Notes under the pieces: model-generated | What the model saw: only the letters and a program-made list of their open reading frames with translations | What the model was told of the DNA's origin: nothing | Database searches by the model: none | Translations under genes and position numbers: made by a program | Part shown: in pieces, positions 45,573 to 59,426 of the stretch | Layout of the letters: the number at the start of each line of letters is the position of its first letter | Numbering within the stretch: position 1 is the first letter of the stretch | Assembly (NCBI GenBank): GCA_037043015.1 | Contig: CM073331.1 | Coordinates: 248,001-312,000, forward strand | Origin: Bryum argenteum | Lineage: Eukaryota > Streptophyta > Bryopsida > Bryales > Bryaceae | Direction of reading: 5' to 3' | Length of the DNA stretch: 64,000 bases

Positions 45573-47373
45573 TCAGTAATCATACTTTGAGCGGCCACTT
45601 TTCAGAACAATGCACTTCATGTTGGAGAAATCTTCAACACCGTGCTGCTTATAAACACTCCACGCATGTATCATCAACCGTTTCCTTGAGCCTTTGAAAT
45701 GAAGAATCTGCAGCAATCAATGTCAAGCTCATGAGAGAATCAAATTCACTGTAACAAAAGGTAGAAGACAGGGCATCATAGTTACCTGTACTTCAGTTGG
45801 CATTCCGTGAAATTGACCTGCACCTTCAGAAGGGGTCCAATTGTAAAAAGCGCAGGGTAGAAACAAAGTTCTTGTCGCCATCACAAGCGCCTCAAAAGCA
45901 ACACCTTCTTTGAATTTCTTTGAAAAGGATGAAGCTCTTATTACATCTGCAAGAGCTAATTGATCTCCCAGTAGTCCAAATGCATGTCTGAACTTGACGC
46001 GGTAAACTTTCAAAACCGCCTCCAGCAGTTCTTTTGCCCTACAAATCACATGCTCAACAAGAATGTAATGCAATGAAGAGACAAACAAGCTTGAATGAAA
46101 GAGAAACAATCACTGAGCTCCATTTTGGGTGGTGTTGTGCTGAGAAAATTATGGAATCTTAGGACGTGGAGATGCTTGGAATTGAAGCAAATGGCCTCAC
46201 CGTACGAGACTCTCAAGCGTTCCTCGAACCATTATGACTCCAGAGTTAATGGGCTGCCTTCTGTTATTCCGAAATGTCAAAGCGACGTCGAAGAACGGAT
46301 ACTTGTGAAACACACAGCTCAGATCGTTCACCACAAGTATGTCGAAGTCTGTGAATATAACATTCCTTATGTCGCTTGTTTGTTTCTTCATCATTTCTTC
46401 GAGTATATCCTGAAAAGGAAGCAGTATTAACAAACGCATACTCTCATTGCCGACTTCAATTCAGCAAAAGAGAATAGAAGAAATGGAAGACCTGTTTTCG
46501 GAGAAGCGTACAATGTATGACTCCAGTCTCTGAACCATGAGGTTCCCTCGATCGTATTGTCGCGATGACAGTCTCCATTCAGCATTTTGCGGCAGTTCTT
46601 CTCGGAAGTTGCTTTTGTTTGTGATAATCGTCGCTCGTGCAGTGTTAGGCATGGACACCTGCATGCGTTTATGCTCATTTCAAGGAACTGCAATATGAAT
46701 AAGGTAGGGAGAACGATCTAAAGCAGTATGCAAGTCGCTTACAAAATTGCTGCGCAAAATCTCGTCGATAGTTCACAATTCTGTGTCGGGCACTGAGAAG
46801 CTATCGATCTTTGTAATCCTAACAGATGCACACACCTGAATGGACTCCAAGAAAGCTCGGAGGACTGCGAGCATCCTTGTCTTCTTCATCCTAGTGGCCT
46901 CCATTGTCTCAGCTTCTGGTGGAACGAACAGAGTGACAAAGGAGACGGCCCCTTTATCAAGTAGCAGGCACGGTCGATCTCGGAGCAGCCTTGCCTTCAT
47001 ACTGCCGTTTTTCGATGCAGAATCTATGAAAATTTTGTGTATGATTAGGTAACAGAAAGACAGATCACGGTGCAATTGAAGCAGAAAATTCAAGATGACG
47101 GACCTTCGCATTGTACTCGATCGGGAATGCCTTGACCAGCAGGCTCTCCCTCGACGATATACTTGTGCTTCAGAGTTCGCGAAGGAACAGTTGTCCGCGA
47201 CGTCGAGGATTGTAGCTGCAAAGAAGCAAGACCTTCGACACGAGAATTCAATCAGGGACGGTATTGCAAGGAGTCCTGGTGAAGAGAGTTCTTAGGATGG
47301 AGAGCATACCAAGAAGAAGCAGCAATAGTAATAGTCGGAATATAAGACCCGGAAGTCCTCCTTCATCCGCCAT
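45573..47373 (-). CDS. GT-A type glycosyltransferase, plant nucleotide-sugar transferase family
   Basis: Seven exons on the minus strand: 47310-47373, 47104-47232, 46836-47023, 46512-46658, 46201-46409, 45786-46038 and 45573-45707. They give 374 residues in frame. A hydrophobic N-terminus (GLIFRLLLLLLLG) suggests a type II Golgi membrane protein. The DxD metal and nucleotide-sugar site is in FTDFDILVVNDL. Other family blocks are DVALTFRNNRRQPINSG, LGDQLALADV, LFLPCAFYNWTPSEGAGQFH and FKGSRKRLM. The acceptor sugar is unknown. The splice after LESYI uses GTACGC, chosen because the more obvious GT 19 bp downstream breaks the frame. Exon 2's acceptor (CGAAG) is the least certain. It is divergent from the CEP44-like gene. 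Confidence 0.85.
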
Positions 47374-47653
47374 GGCACCTTGTTCTTTGATGTCGAAACT
47401 CCTACGTATAAGCATAGCAGTACATACTAAGTGAGTATGGACTGACTAGCTATCAAACTAACTTACCTTCCCTTCAGTACCCGCTGAGTTTCTTGCAGTA
47501 CGTCGTTGCAGCGCCGTTCTCTCCCGCGTTGCGCGACGCTCTGCACGGAGTCCAAGTGTTAGGGTTCCTGCTGATGTTCTTGGAGAATCGGGCATCAATT
47601 AGAGCCGCTCCTGCTTTCGAGTGTGATTTTTCGTTCTTTTGATTGCGAGAGGG
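47374..47653. promoter_or_regulatory. Shared intergenic region between divergent glycosyltransferase and CEP44-like genes
   Basis: Only 280 bp separate the two start codons, and both 5' UTRs must lie here. A bidirectional promoter is inferred from spacing. No clear TATA box or known factor site was identified. Confidence 0.4.
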
Positions 47654-50600
47654 ATGGCGACAGGTGATGTGAGAGGGAACTTGGAGCGGCTGAAAGTGCA
47701 GCTCCGATCAATCTCGTATCCTCATGCTCTCGATACGCAAGGGTGAGCACTTCATCTTTGAAATTTCAGTCCCGTGAACACAATGTATTATACATACTGA
47801 TCAAAGTTCCCGTTTATTAGCGTCCTGTCTTAGTTTATGAATATCGCTGTCAGAATGATGTTCATCTTCATACGGCAATCGTATTCCACTTTTTGATTTT
47901 AGTAAATGAATGGAACGTTGATCATCTCATTTTATTTTGGCCTTATTTGCAACAGGTGCAGGGATGGCCTGCCTGCCGCCATTCTGCCGTTGATTCATTA
48001 CGCATTACTCGGTTACTCGCGCCATCTTGCTCGTTACCTTTCTGTCAATGGCTATGTGCTGTATGCGAAAAGCGATCTGGTGCGTGCTGCTCTGAATACA
48101 ATCTATGCAATTCGATAAGTTGCGCGCTGACAGTTACTGAGGAATGAGTGCGCGTGTCCTCAGTTGATCAATGTGGATGCGCAGAGTTTGCCAATTGCTC
48201 AAATGCATTTGACTCGTTTTTGACATGTCTCCTGTTTATGAATTTAGTCTGCAATTAGGAAGGATCTCGAGATTCTCGTAAAAAAAGACTCCTTCCGTGT
48301 TGTTTGCATGCAGCGATTCGTGGAATGCGTGATGAAGTTGCTGCGAAAGGAGTTCGAGTATCGTTGTCCTCTAACGGTCGCGCAGGTTTTTTCGGCCATA
48401 CCTTTAAGCTATCATAGCACGATCTCTTAATGCATTTTTCGAGAGGGCTGCAATCTAAGCTAGTTGCAAAATATACAGCTTCTCAAACCATGATGTGATA
48501 ACGCGCAGATTTTTGCGAGAGGCTTTGCAGAGAAGAAATTTCTCTTCGTACATGATCTGATTCAGGTATTGTTATCTCGGGGCCGACGATTGTTACTTAT
48601 AAAGAGAGTTAGATGCTATCGACCGTTCAAATTGCTGATAAAAGAATGCTCCTGAATATAAAATTCCAACTGGAAACTCTGTACTACAATGAACATGTAT
48701 CTGATTCAAATGTTCCAGAGCAGAAAAGACAACAAGGCTCGGAGTTTGTGGCAACTTGTAAACCTCCGAAGCTTGAGTGAGACGAGGGTGATCAGTGCCG
48801 GGAAAGCATTGAATACTCATAGAGATGGGATTTTGAGGCATTTTTTTGCATAAGAGGATGAATTTAACGAGAAAGAGTTGTATAGTCCACCGGGCGTTTC
48901 TATTGATGATTTACCTTTTCTGTCTGTGGCCCTTTCCGAACAGATGTGCAAGAGAAAACACAACGATCTGCTGAGGGTTGTCCGTAATGCCGAGAAGGTT
49001 GGTAACATTCAGAGAATGCCTTCGACCGATTTGGAAGCTCAAGAGCTTCAAGTATCTACCATTACAGTAGAACGTCCTAGAGCGCTGAACATCATCAACA
49101 AAATGCCTTTGTTTCTCAAATCAAGTATGTTGGTCAGTTTTCAGCCTAACAGAGTTTGATGAATGCAGAAGACCAAAGTTTGTCTGCCAAAAGCCTTTGG
49201 AAGAGTGATGCATCCACATCAAAAGCCAGCTTTTATACGCAACAAGCACTTGTCCTCGAAGTTCGATCGACGATGTGAGGTATTCAATCTCCAAAAACTC
49301 GATTCTCTGTTGATCTGACAAGGATATCTCTATTATATCTTGTGAACATATCACTAGTTTATGAAACATTCATTCGTCATGGTGCATAATCTTGTTACTA
49401 ATTGCTAACGTGACATGAATCGAGATACTAACTAAAATCATTTTCGTGTAGCTCGACTTGCTTCCGGATTCAAAATGTCATGAAATTTGTCGTCGGGCAT
49501 CTTGCCAGGAAAGCTCTTGGGAAAGACCCGTAGAACCCACCAATACACTGCTGAGTACTGTAAGTATTTCACCTGCTTGACCAATTTACCTATTGTATTC
49601 CTTCATGATCTGAGTAAAGTTGAAGACTTTTGATACAATAAGCTTGAGGTTATTTTATTCCATACACGACACCATGGACTGATTGACATCCTTTACTGTA
49701 GCTTAATCGCGAATTGTGTAACGTATGCTAGATTGCTGATGATGAAGAATCGACTCGAGCTCAAAGTTATGAGAGAGCGAAGCATCATGAACTCAAAGTA
49801 CTGGCGAGATCGACAATTCGCAACGTCGAAGAGAATTGCCATCTGCATGCGGCAATGTTCTCGAAATGTTCTCCGAGGAGGACTGTGATGATGGGCGCTC
49901 AGATGATTCATGTACCTTCGCAGCTCTTCTAAGATCAGATTAACAAATATTAATGAAAAAGGCCTCGTCCATGGGAAAATAATCTCTCACTACCTTGGCA
50001 GAAGGAGTATGGATATGGTTCACTTGTTCCTGAACTAGTTCCAGAGGCAAACTACGATCCTGCCAAGAATTCGCCCAGATCAAGCTGCAACCATCAGAAG
50101 CAGGAGAACGCATCTGATGTAAGTAACCCACCAGTCATTGTTCTTATTGTTGCTATTGTGCGTGACGTCACACCATCTGTGTCTGAAATGTAGGGGGATA
50201 ACACAACAACAGGGCGTCCAACACCAAGGGCATCCCAGGAAGGCTCCAAGGTGGAACTTTCCAAGGGCGAGCGACCCAGTTCAGTAATAACAAGTGTAAG
50301 TTCTGTACACCTGAACGATGTATTCCAAATAATGAAGTGAAGGATACCCTGCTTGAGAGCTTTTTGGGTGATTTCTGTGCAGAGTCTTGATCACAGTTCT
50401 GAATCATTGGAGGAGCCTGTTACCAGTAAGAAAGCAGAGAGCCAACTTCAAACGCAAAGCATCGAGCCCGTCACCAGATTGCAGAAGTCTCCTTCTCCGC
50501 CACAAGAGGTTGGAAAATCCCCATTCATGATTGTCATTCACAGATTAAAACCCATATATATGAGCAGTTAAATAATCTGGCTAGGTCAGTGACACCTCAA

Positions 50601-52764
50601 TATGTCGTATTTGTAAGAAGATCCATGACATGCAGAAGTTATTGATGTTATTGAGTCTATGGTACAGAGCTGTCCGCATACTCACCTTCATGAGAATCGA
50701 TCGTCTGCTCACGAAGATGCTGCATGGCCCAACGCCCCCACACAGTCGACGACAGATGATCCCCCTCAAGCAGTGTGGGAGAAAATTGTAAGTGAAATGC
50801 TCTTGACTGTGCCCAATTCCATTCACATGTGTCAGGCGTCCTTGCACTGTATTGATTGTTCCATGCGGAATGCTATTCAATAAACAACCTTATGAAAAAT
50901 TGTCGTCCAAGTCTACAACTCTAGGCTACCCTGCTTGTAAGTTGAAACATGTCATTATATTATCCTTGAATACATTGTCTGCAGATTGATCTTGCTGGCA
51001 AAATAGATTCGTGCTTCTTCTCGCTCGACAACAAGATTGCGCACTCCTTCACCTCTCTGGACGATAAACTAGAGACCAAGTTTAAAGTTTTGGATGAGGG
51101 TGTGACCAGCACACGAGAAACATTACAGGTTCGTCTTCAAGTATTACAGACTCTTCGTGTTGTAGCAAAAACTTCACCAAACGTCTTGGTAGTATGCATC
51201 GCTAGAGAGGACACTGTTATTCATTGTAGATGACATTTTAAGCATTTGCAGCAAGCACAGCCGTTGCACATTAGGAGATGATGATTTGGATCTTTTCGCA
51301 CTCTAACAAGGATGATCTATTCACTTGTGTAACCTGCCATAGATACGGGAATAAGAGAACAGTAGAGCTTGAAATCTATCATTGACATTCCATGTTGTTT
51401 GCAATCCAGGACAAGCTAAGTATACTGGAGAATCGAATTGACAATTTAGAGAGGACATCACAAATCAGTCCCATGTCATTCCAGGTGACTATCTTGCTGT
51501 CTTCCCGAACTCATTGCAAACAAGAAGCATCCAGGAAGTAATGGTTGTAATTCATGCAGTACCACGGCACTTACACATGAAGCTCCTTTTCATTTTGCAG
51601 ACGAACGTAACATACAATGACGATGGCTATCCCATACGCGATATAACTAACACCTACAACAGCTTCATTGACAATGGATCATGTAATTAATCTTTCTTCA
51701 CATTCACAAAATTCAATGAGAAATTCTATCGCTTTTACTTAAAGAGTGTCTGACATAAGACCTGAGGTATTGGCATGGTTTATCGAGCTAATTTTCAAAT
51801 GGATCGTCGCAAGTAGAATTCCATGATCGTTGTAAAGGATAAGCAAATGAATTTCTATGTAAGTTAAATATTGAAGCCTATTGTGCACATAGTTCAGGGC
51901 GGAACTTTCCAGGTATGCAGCCAAGGGAACCACTGATGTATTATCCGAATCTGTATCAACAACAGGTTCGATCTCATACTTCAATATATTTTGAGTCCTA
52001 AAGTTCCCAAGGGATATATTTCCACACATTCTTCTAGTGGTTATTAATCAATATCCAAGCTATAATATAAATACATGCTCATATATTTTGTCATTATGCA
52101 AAGAGCAGTCGAATCCTATATAATTGTTATCATTTACAACTATACAAGAGTTATATAGGAAGAGTACATGTCAATTGCTGAAGGCTCGATCAAACAAGCA
52201 TAAGCTTGATTCGCACCAGGCCAACTTCCAAAAAGGAACACCAACGTTCTCTGTGCCTCTTATGTTCATTAGAAACTGATACTATATATGAATATCTATA
52301 GCAGGCCATGCAAAACATGCAAAACATACAAAACATACCCCCCATGTATGCAGGCCTATTGAAGGCAAGCACTCAAGACTTCATCGCCAGTGTTAGAGCC
52401 AGATTTCATCAAACAAACGAGGTAAAGAGTCCAAAATCATTCTGACCAAGCACCCCAAATTTTACAGCTCACAAAATATTCAGACACTACAATGCATCAA
52501 CTTGAAACCCTAATGAAGAATTATTCATTGCAATACAAGTTCAATCCTGAACTAAGCTTATTTGCTAACCTGGAAACTGCTGATCAGTCAACATATAAGT
52601 CCATTTTTTTCTCTTTTACAGATGCTGAGAATGAACGAGTATGCACCATACGTTATGTGTAAGTATCACCCTGATCAACATTCTTTCAACAACTGCTGCT
52701 TATCAATCTCCGAATTATGATGACTGAACTAGTGATGATTGTTGTCGGCATTTTCTGTTGCAGG
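47654..52764 (+). CDS. CEP44-like centriole/basal body protein
   Basis: The N-terminus matches the CEP44 domain: MATGDVRGNLERLKVQLRSI, LPLIHYALLGYSRHLA, FVECVMKLLRKEFEYRCPLT, then FARGFAEKKFLFVHDLIQ. CEP44 binds microtubules at the centriole and basal body in animals. Exons at 47654, 47956, 48314, 48509, 48719, 48944, 49169, 49452, 49732, 50002, 50194, 50383, 50668, 50985, 51410, 51601, 51913, 52305 and 52622 join in frame to about 602 residues. A later part (LDNKIAHSFTSLDDKLETKF, DKLSILENRIDNLERTSQ) looks like a coiled coil; a tail rich in Met and Gln follows (AMQNMQNIQNIPPMY). Exons 5-15 all begin and end in phase 0. The stop would be split by the last intron (T at 52658, GA at 52763); reading into that intron instead gives a slightly longer end. 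The middle exons rest on splice sites and frame only. Confidence 0.82.
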
Positions 52765-53304
52765 AGTCCAAGTACAGTACAGGCTCCCTCTACATACAAC
52801 GAAGTATTGGGTACAATTACTTAAACCAAAATTGTAATATATAGCCAGCTGGTAGTAGTAGGTAGATACTCATCCTCAAAAGCTAGCCTCATGGTAGAGT
52901 AATTTGTGAACTAGTTGGCATGATTCTCAAACGTACTACCTTTCTTTCTTTCACTTGTTTAATTGGAAAACGTATAACCTTTCCCTTCACTTTTGTGATT
53001 TGAAAAACGTAGTGTGAAACTCCAAGTAAGTTAAGATGTTTCACTTTTCTGTTTGTCACGTTATCTTGCTGTTTGTGTGTCAGCAGCATCCACATCCATG
53101 TTAGCTAGACAGATTTAATCACAGCCACTTGGCTCCACTAACATGTCACTATTTCAGTTATAATTGACTTCGTAACAGCACTGGTCAAAGGCTTGACTTC
53201 AGTATTATTAGATAATGTTTTTTGTTTGTCAGTTTCGGCATGTCTACTCTTGTCTTCAGACAATTTTTAAAGGCCAACTAGCTAATACATTTCTTGTTTG
53301 TTAA
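52765..53304. other. 3' region of the CEP44-like gene and intergenic
   Basis: Probable 3' UTR (alternative reading to a TAA at 52835) followed by AT-rich sequence. No other gene is recognised. Confidence 0.4.
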
Positions 53305-53666
53305 CCCTTGAATGCCCATGGGGTGTGAAACGGGCAGCCCAAAATTGGATCACAGCATCTTTTGGACTTGGGCATCATGAATAGTGCACTTTTTGAACAA
53401 GGGCATCATGAATGCACCAATCAATGATGAGCTTGCAACCTCCTACAAGGTTATGTACAACCCCAACCTCGCTACCACAATCCTTTCAAAGCACAAAATC
53501 ACTCATACAAATTGTGATTTGAATTGTAAAACTTCACTTTTTGATTGCATCACAAGAAGGTGACCAGTTTGACATCAAAATATAAGTGAAAAGTTGAGTA
53601 CAGTGAGAGCTACAAAGAAGATTCTGTTGGAAGGTGACCCCTCGAGTCACCTTGGGCGTTTAAGGG
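53305..53666. mobile_element. TTAA-flanked MITE, third class (P3b)
   Basis: The element is 362 bp, begins CCCTTGAATGCCCATGG and ends CCTTGGGCGTTTAAGGG, with TTAA at 53301-53304 and 53667-53670. The ends match those of 31139-31555. A solitary right end (GGACATTTAAGGGTTAA) lies at about 56837 and a solitary left end at about 20696. Confidence 0.68.
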
Positions 53667-53670
53667 TTAA

Positions 53671-54162
53671 ATTCTCTTGATGTGACAAAGTTGGCCAAAA
53701 TTGTTATAAACTCCAAAGTTTTGTAGTGTTCAGCAAGGCAGCTACAAGAATAAATAGAGTGTTTCAATCGAAGTATCCCTCGATCTCTCAAAAAAACCAT
53801 GGTTTTGTAGAAACCTTCATTCAAACAACCCGGTATGTCAACAATGTGACAACCAACAAAACCAACCTTCTACTTTTATACAACAGAATCACTTTACAGC
53901 TTACTAGATATTTGTTTTCTGTTATACAGTGTTCACTATGCGAGGGGTAAGTAGTCCTATACCACTGTTGTTGTGACATTTGGGAATATCGTCAAGAGTA
54001 GGTCGAACGGACACTATATTCACGCCAACCCATAGGGATCTAGTGTTTTTCATCTTCTTTATAAACCCTTGTCCCACAAAGAAATCAAGATTTGACATTA
54101 ATAAGTAATCCAATCCATCCAAACCATATCCAACCATACTATTGAGTGATCCTCACTGTTAA
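53671..54162. other. Intergenic with dispersed repeat R7
   Basis: About 53975-54060 (GTCAAGAGTAGGTCGAACGG, then TTCACGCCAACCCATAGGG) is an R7 copy, similar to 18870-18955 and 34950-35045. No gene is seen. Confidence 0.45.
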
Positions 54163-54741
54163 CCCCTAAAGATCCTTGTGTATCTTTGGGAGCTTGAAAC
54201 CTCAAAACTCCAATCCTCTACCTCTATGCACTTCATGGGGTGCAAAACTAATTTTTTATTCTTTTTTTAACGTCCAACCGTAAGATCTTGTACCTAAGCC
54301 AATTTTCAGCATCTTATTCAAAAATTGACCGTTGGATGTTTACCATTTGAGAGATCATAACATCCAAAGTTTGTCTACGAAGTGTTTTTGGGCATTGTTG
54401 AGATTATTTTTGACACTTTTGAAGGCTGCCCTTGTAAAATTGGTACTCTTTGTGACTTGGGGCCCTTTGGAACTTAAGTAGTGATTTGGTCATGAACATA
54501 TTTCCAAAAGAAGAATCTCAAAAAAATACTAAATTTAAACTACCCTAGTTTGGCTTGCAAACCAAGAATTGCCGTAGAAGACTCAAAAATTGGAATTTGG
54601 CTTTGCAAATTCTACCACATATACTTTGTAGTAGAGGGAGCACCCATTAAAAAAATTAGTCAAAAATATTACTATTAACCTCTTCATCTAGGCTGCCCAA
54701 AATAGCAAAAGCCCGATTTGGTCCTCTTTGATATTTAGGGG
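54163..54741. mobile_element. TTAA-flanked MITE, long class (P2c)
   Basis: The element is 579 bp, begins CCCCTAAAGATCC and ends GATATTTAGGGG, with TTAA at 54159-54162 and 54742-54745. It is collinear with 10556-11133 in the same orientation. Confidence 0.75.
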
Positions 54742-54745
54742 TTAA

Positions 54746-57700
54746 AGAAAACCCAACCATTTTCAGCAAAGCATGGTTTTTTTACTAGAGACATCCAAAG
54801 TACGTATGATCATGTGTGGAGGAATTTTGATGGTTGACAATGAGAATCTTCCGGATAAGATTTCTTGTCATTCAATGATCATCATACTAAAAGAATTTGA
54901 ACATTAGATTCAAACTAGCCTAAATAACTTATGTACATAAAAATATATGCGTAAAAACTTTTTATTTTTGGAAATAAACAAAAAAATGAATCTATGAATA
55001 ATAGGAAATTCAAGCTAAATGAATCTTATATGCAGTAAACAAAAGGATGGTTGCAGCATCTCACTCACTCCGTACTTTGTTTTGTTCACATTTTGTGACA
55101 AAATTCACTTCACTTGTTTCAAAAGAGAACAACATCATCTCTATCGAAAATCAAGACGTTTGCTACACTACAAAATAACATCTTCATTTTTTGGGGACAA
55201 TATAAACTTTCTGACGTAGCCACCACAAGCAACGTCGAGAATATTACAGCCAGAAATGATAGGATTTTATATTCTTTTTTATCTGATAAGAAAAAAAAAA
55301 GTCTTAAAAAAATGGAGGCCACAATCTTCTTCATGATGAGTACGGCAAGTTCTACCGGTCAACTACCAATTGACCTTGTGCAGTTCATCTTCCCTTGCGA
55401 AGAAAAAGGAAAGGAAACAGGAATTTGTAGTCGGAGTCAGCCCATATTTGTCAAACAGACCCATTTGACTTGGGCACCACACATGTCCTCCGCTCCCATT
55501 CTATCCCATTGTGCTGCATGCTTTTGCTCACACAAATAATTGCTTGCAAACGTACCGAGACGGCGGGCTTGTGAAGGCACGCCGATAGCAAGCCTCCAAA
55601 AAAAACAACCAGAATGGGAATCCTGGCCAGTTGTGCAGCCACCACCACATCCTTCCCTTGTGGTGATCGGTATTTGTAATATTAGTTGGCTGCCCCCCTG
55701 CAACTACCAAAAAGCCCATTATCCTTTGCAACAACATCACACCATATGCAAAGTTGTGCGGAAAATAAAAAAAAGTAGAAAAAACCTTTATTGACTTCCA
55801 CAATCGTAAAGGATATATAGAAATCAAGCAATATACTTTTATGGCTCAACCGTTTAGTCATCTTTTCAACTCTCATTTATCTGTAAACATCAAAATCTGT
55901 TTCAAGAAGTTAAAATGTAGCTGCTTTTCGATTACGTACCAACCTGATGATAGTGTTTTTTTCATTTACCACCATATTCAATAAACTGGGATTTTTTTTA
56001 ATAATCTACATACTGTACCATGTGGAATAAAAGCACTTCCCTAGCATTTAACATTTTCTTAATTTATCAAATATGATGCTATTTATTAGATCAGTATTCT
56101 TTCTGGGAACAATTTGATTTCATTCTAGAAACTGTACTGTACCTCTGAATCCTTGAAACATGTTAGAATTAGGTGATAGTTAGTTATGCCTCTACCTTAG
56201 GCATAAAGGAAGTGAATGATGATAACATCATGTCTCTTGAATGAGAATTTTTAGGTAGTACCCATTGTGACATCTTAAAGTAAAACCACTCAAAGAACTT
56301 TTGACGGTGGAATATCACTACGTTTTGATGTAAATGTCCTTTTCAACGCAAGCTCTTTGCAATTGACATAATTCATCTGCATCATCAACATTGAGACAGC
56401 AAGGTAAATTCGTTTTCAACCAATGATTTCAGGTTCATTCATGACAGCATAGTACACCAGCAAAAGAAAAAAGCTTCCACCTTATACCATTGCCCTGGTA
56501 ATTTTCATGTTGAAAAAAGTGAAAGAAAGAAGGTTCTGTGACCAGTCCCTGAAAATTTACCTGCGGCAGTACCTGGATAAGAGCTGCAATGAGGAGCCAA
56601 CCAGGAGAATCTATGTATCATACGAAAGCGAATATATAAAACCACCGGTCAATTATATCGAACAAGCTTCCTGCACTGACACTCCATACCATACTGAATG
56701 TCAACTATTGTAGCCTAGGAAACTGCAGGTGTGCAGGGCCTGAATTTCTGGATCCTGACACCTGCCCCAGGAGACTTCATCCTTGCTCATACGATTTGCC
56801 CGAGCAATCCCGACAGGCATGTAATTCGAGAACCTGGACATTTAAGGGTTAAGAAAATCTGCTCAACATCCAGGTAGAACCAGGCTAATCTGATCAACCT
56901 GAAAACGGAATTTATTGAACCAGGCTAATTTGCCCATGAGAAAGATTCTAGCCTTCAAGTAAATTTCCACACCTCAATCGCTTTTAGTAATACCTACAGC
57001 AGCACCTTCTGAAAATCATAACTAAACATAGAAAAGTTCAAAAAACTTAATTCCTATGTCACATGTCACCCACAAACCTCCTCAATTAAAGATTCCATAA
57101 ACCAATCCACAAGAAAGTTGCTTCTGTGAATTTGCTGGATTACTGAGCATGTAATCTTGAGGTACAGATAAACAAGTTCTAGGGGAATAGATTTGTTCAT
57201 TCATTCACTGGGGGTGGCTGCCACTACTGCAAACGTATGTAGCCCGTGTTTAATTCGTGAGCCCGTGAGCAGCCAGCCCAAAATCATTTGAAAATTATTT
57301 AACACATGAGAGAGAGGAGAGGGGCGGATGAAGCCGAGTTGGTGGCTCAACCTGTCCACCTCACTTGATGCGCCAATGAGTAGCTTTCATATGGGCTGGC
57401 TGGTAGGTCCATGCGCCTAGCCCCCGCTCGGCTCCCCCCCTTAATAATCACATCGCAAAAGTGGCACCAAAAGAAACCATCAAACTAGTCTACAAACATG
57501 CAGACTGTTTTTTTTGCATGTCAAGAGAAAGACAACAAACCCAAAATAATTGAACGCTAGACATGACCCACCACATACATCTCCTCTTCCAATCCTCGCA
57601 TACATGCCCCTTCCGCCAATTTCTCCGCCAAGTTACTGATACTAGGAAACTTATCATAAGTCAGTCAGGCCATGTCCACTATATACTTCTCCATGGTGCC

Positions 57701-57797
57701 TGGAATTGGTCATCCTCTTTACGGTCAATGCAAGCTTGTGAGTGTTTTCTGTCAGTCTGACTCACAACATCGAGGAGAGGGACTACTGTATGTTTGT
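54746..57797. other. Long intergenic region, no supported gene
   Basis: AT-rich sequence. Overlapping open frames at 55114-55876 on both strands have no recognisable domain. A solitary MITE end (GGACATTTAAGGGTTAA) is at about 56837. From about 57200 the sequence approaches the peroxidase promoter. No tRNA or rRNA is visible. Confidence 0.4.
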
Positions 57798-57798
57798 C

Positions 57799-59426
<1,628 letters not shown>

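Noticed and set aside
55114-55876. Cluster of overlapping frames on both strands up to 141 residues
   Set aside because: No domain, no consistent coding signal, and several frames compete in the same place.
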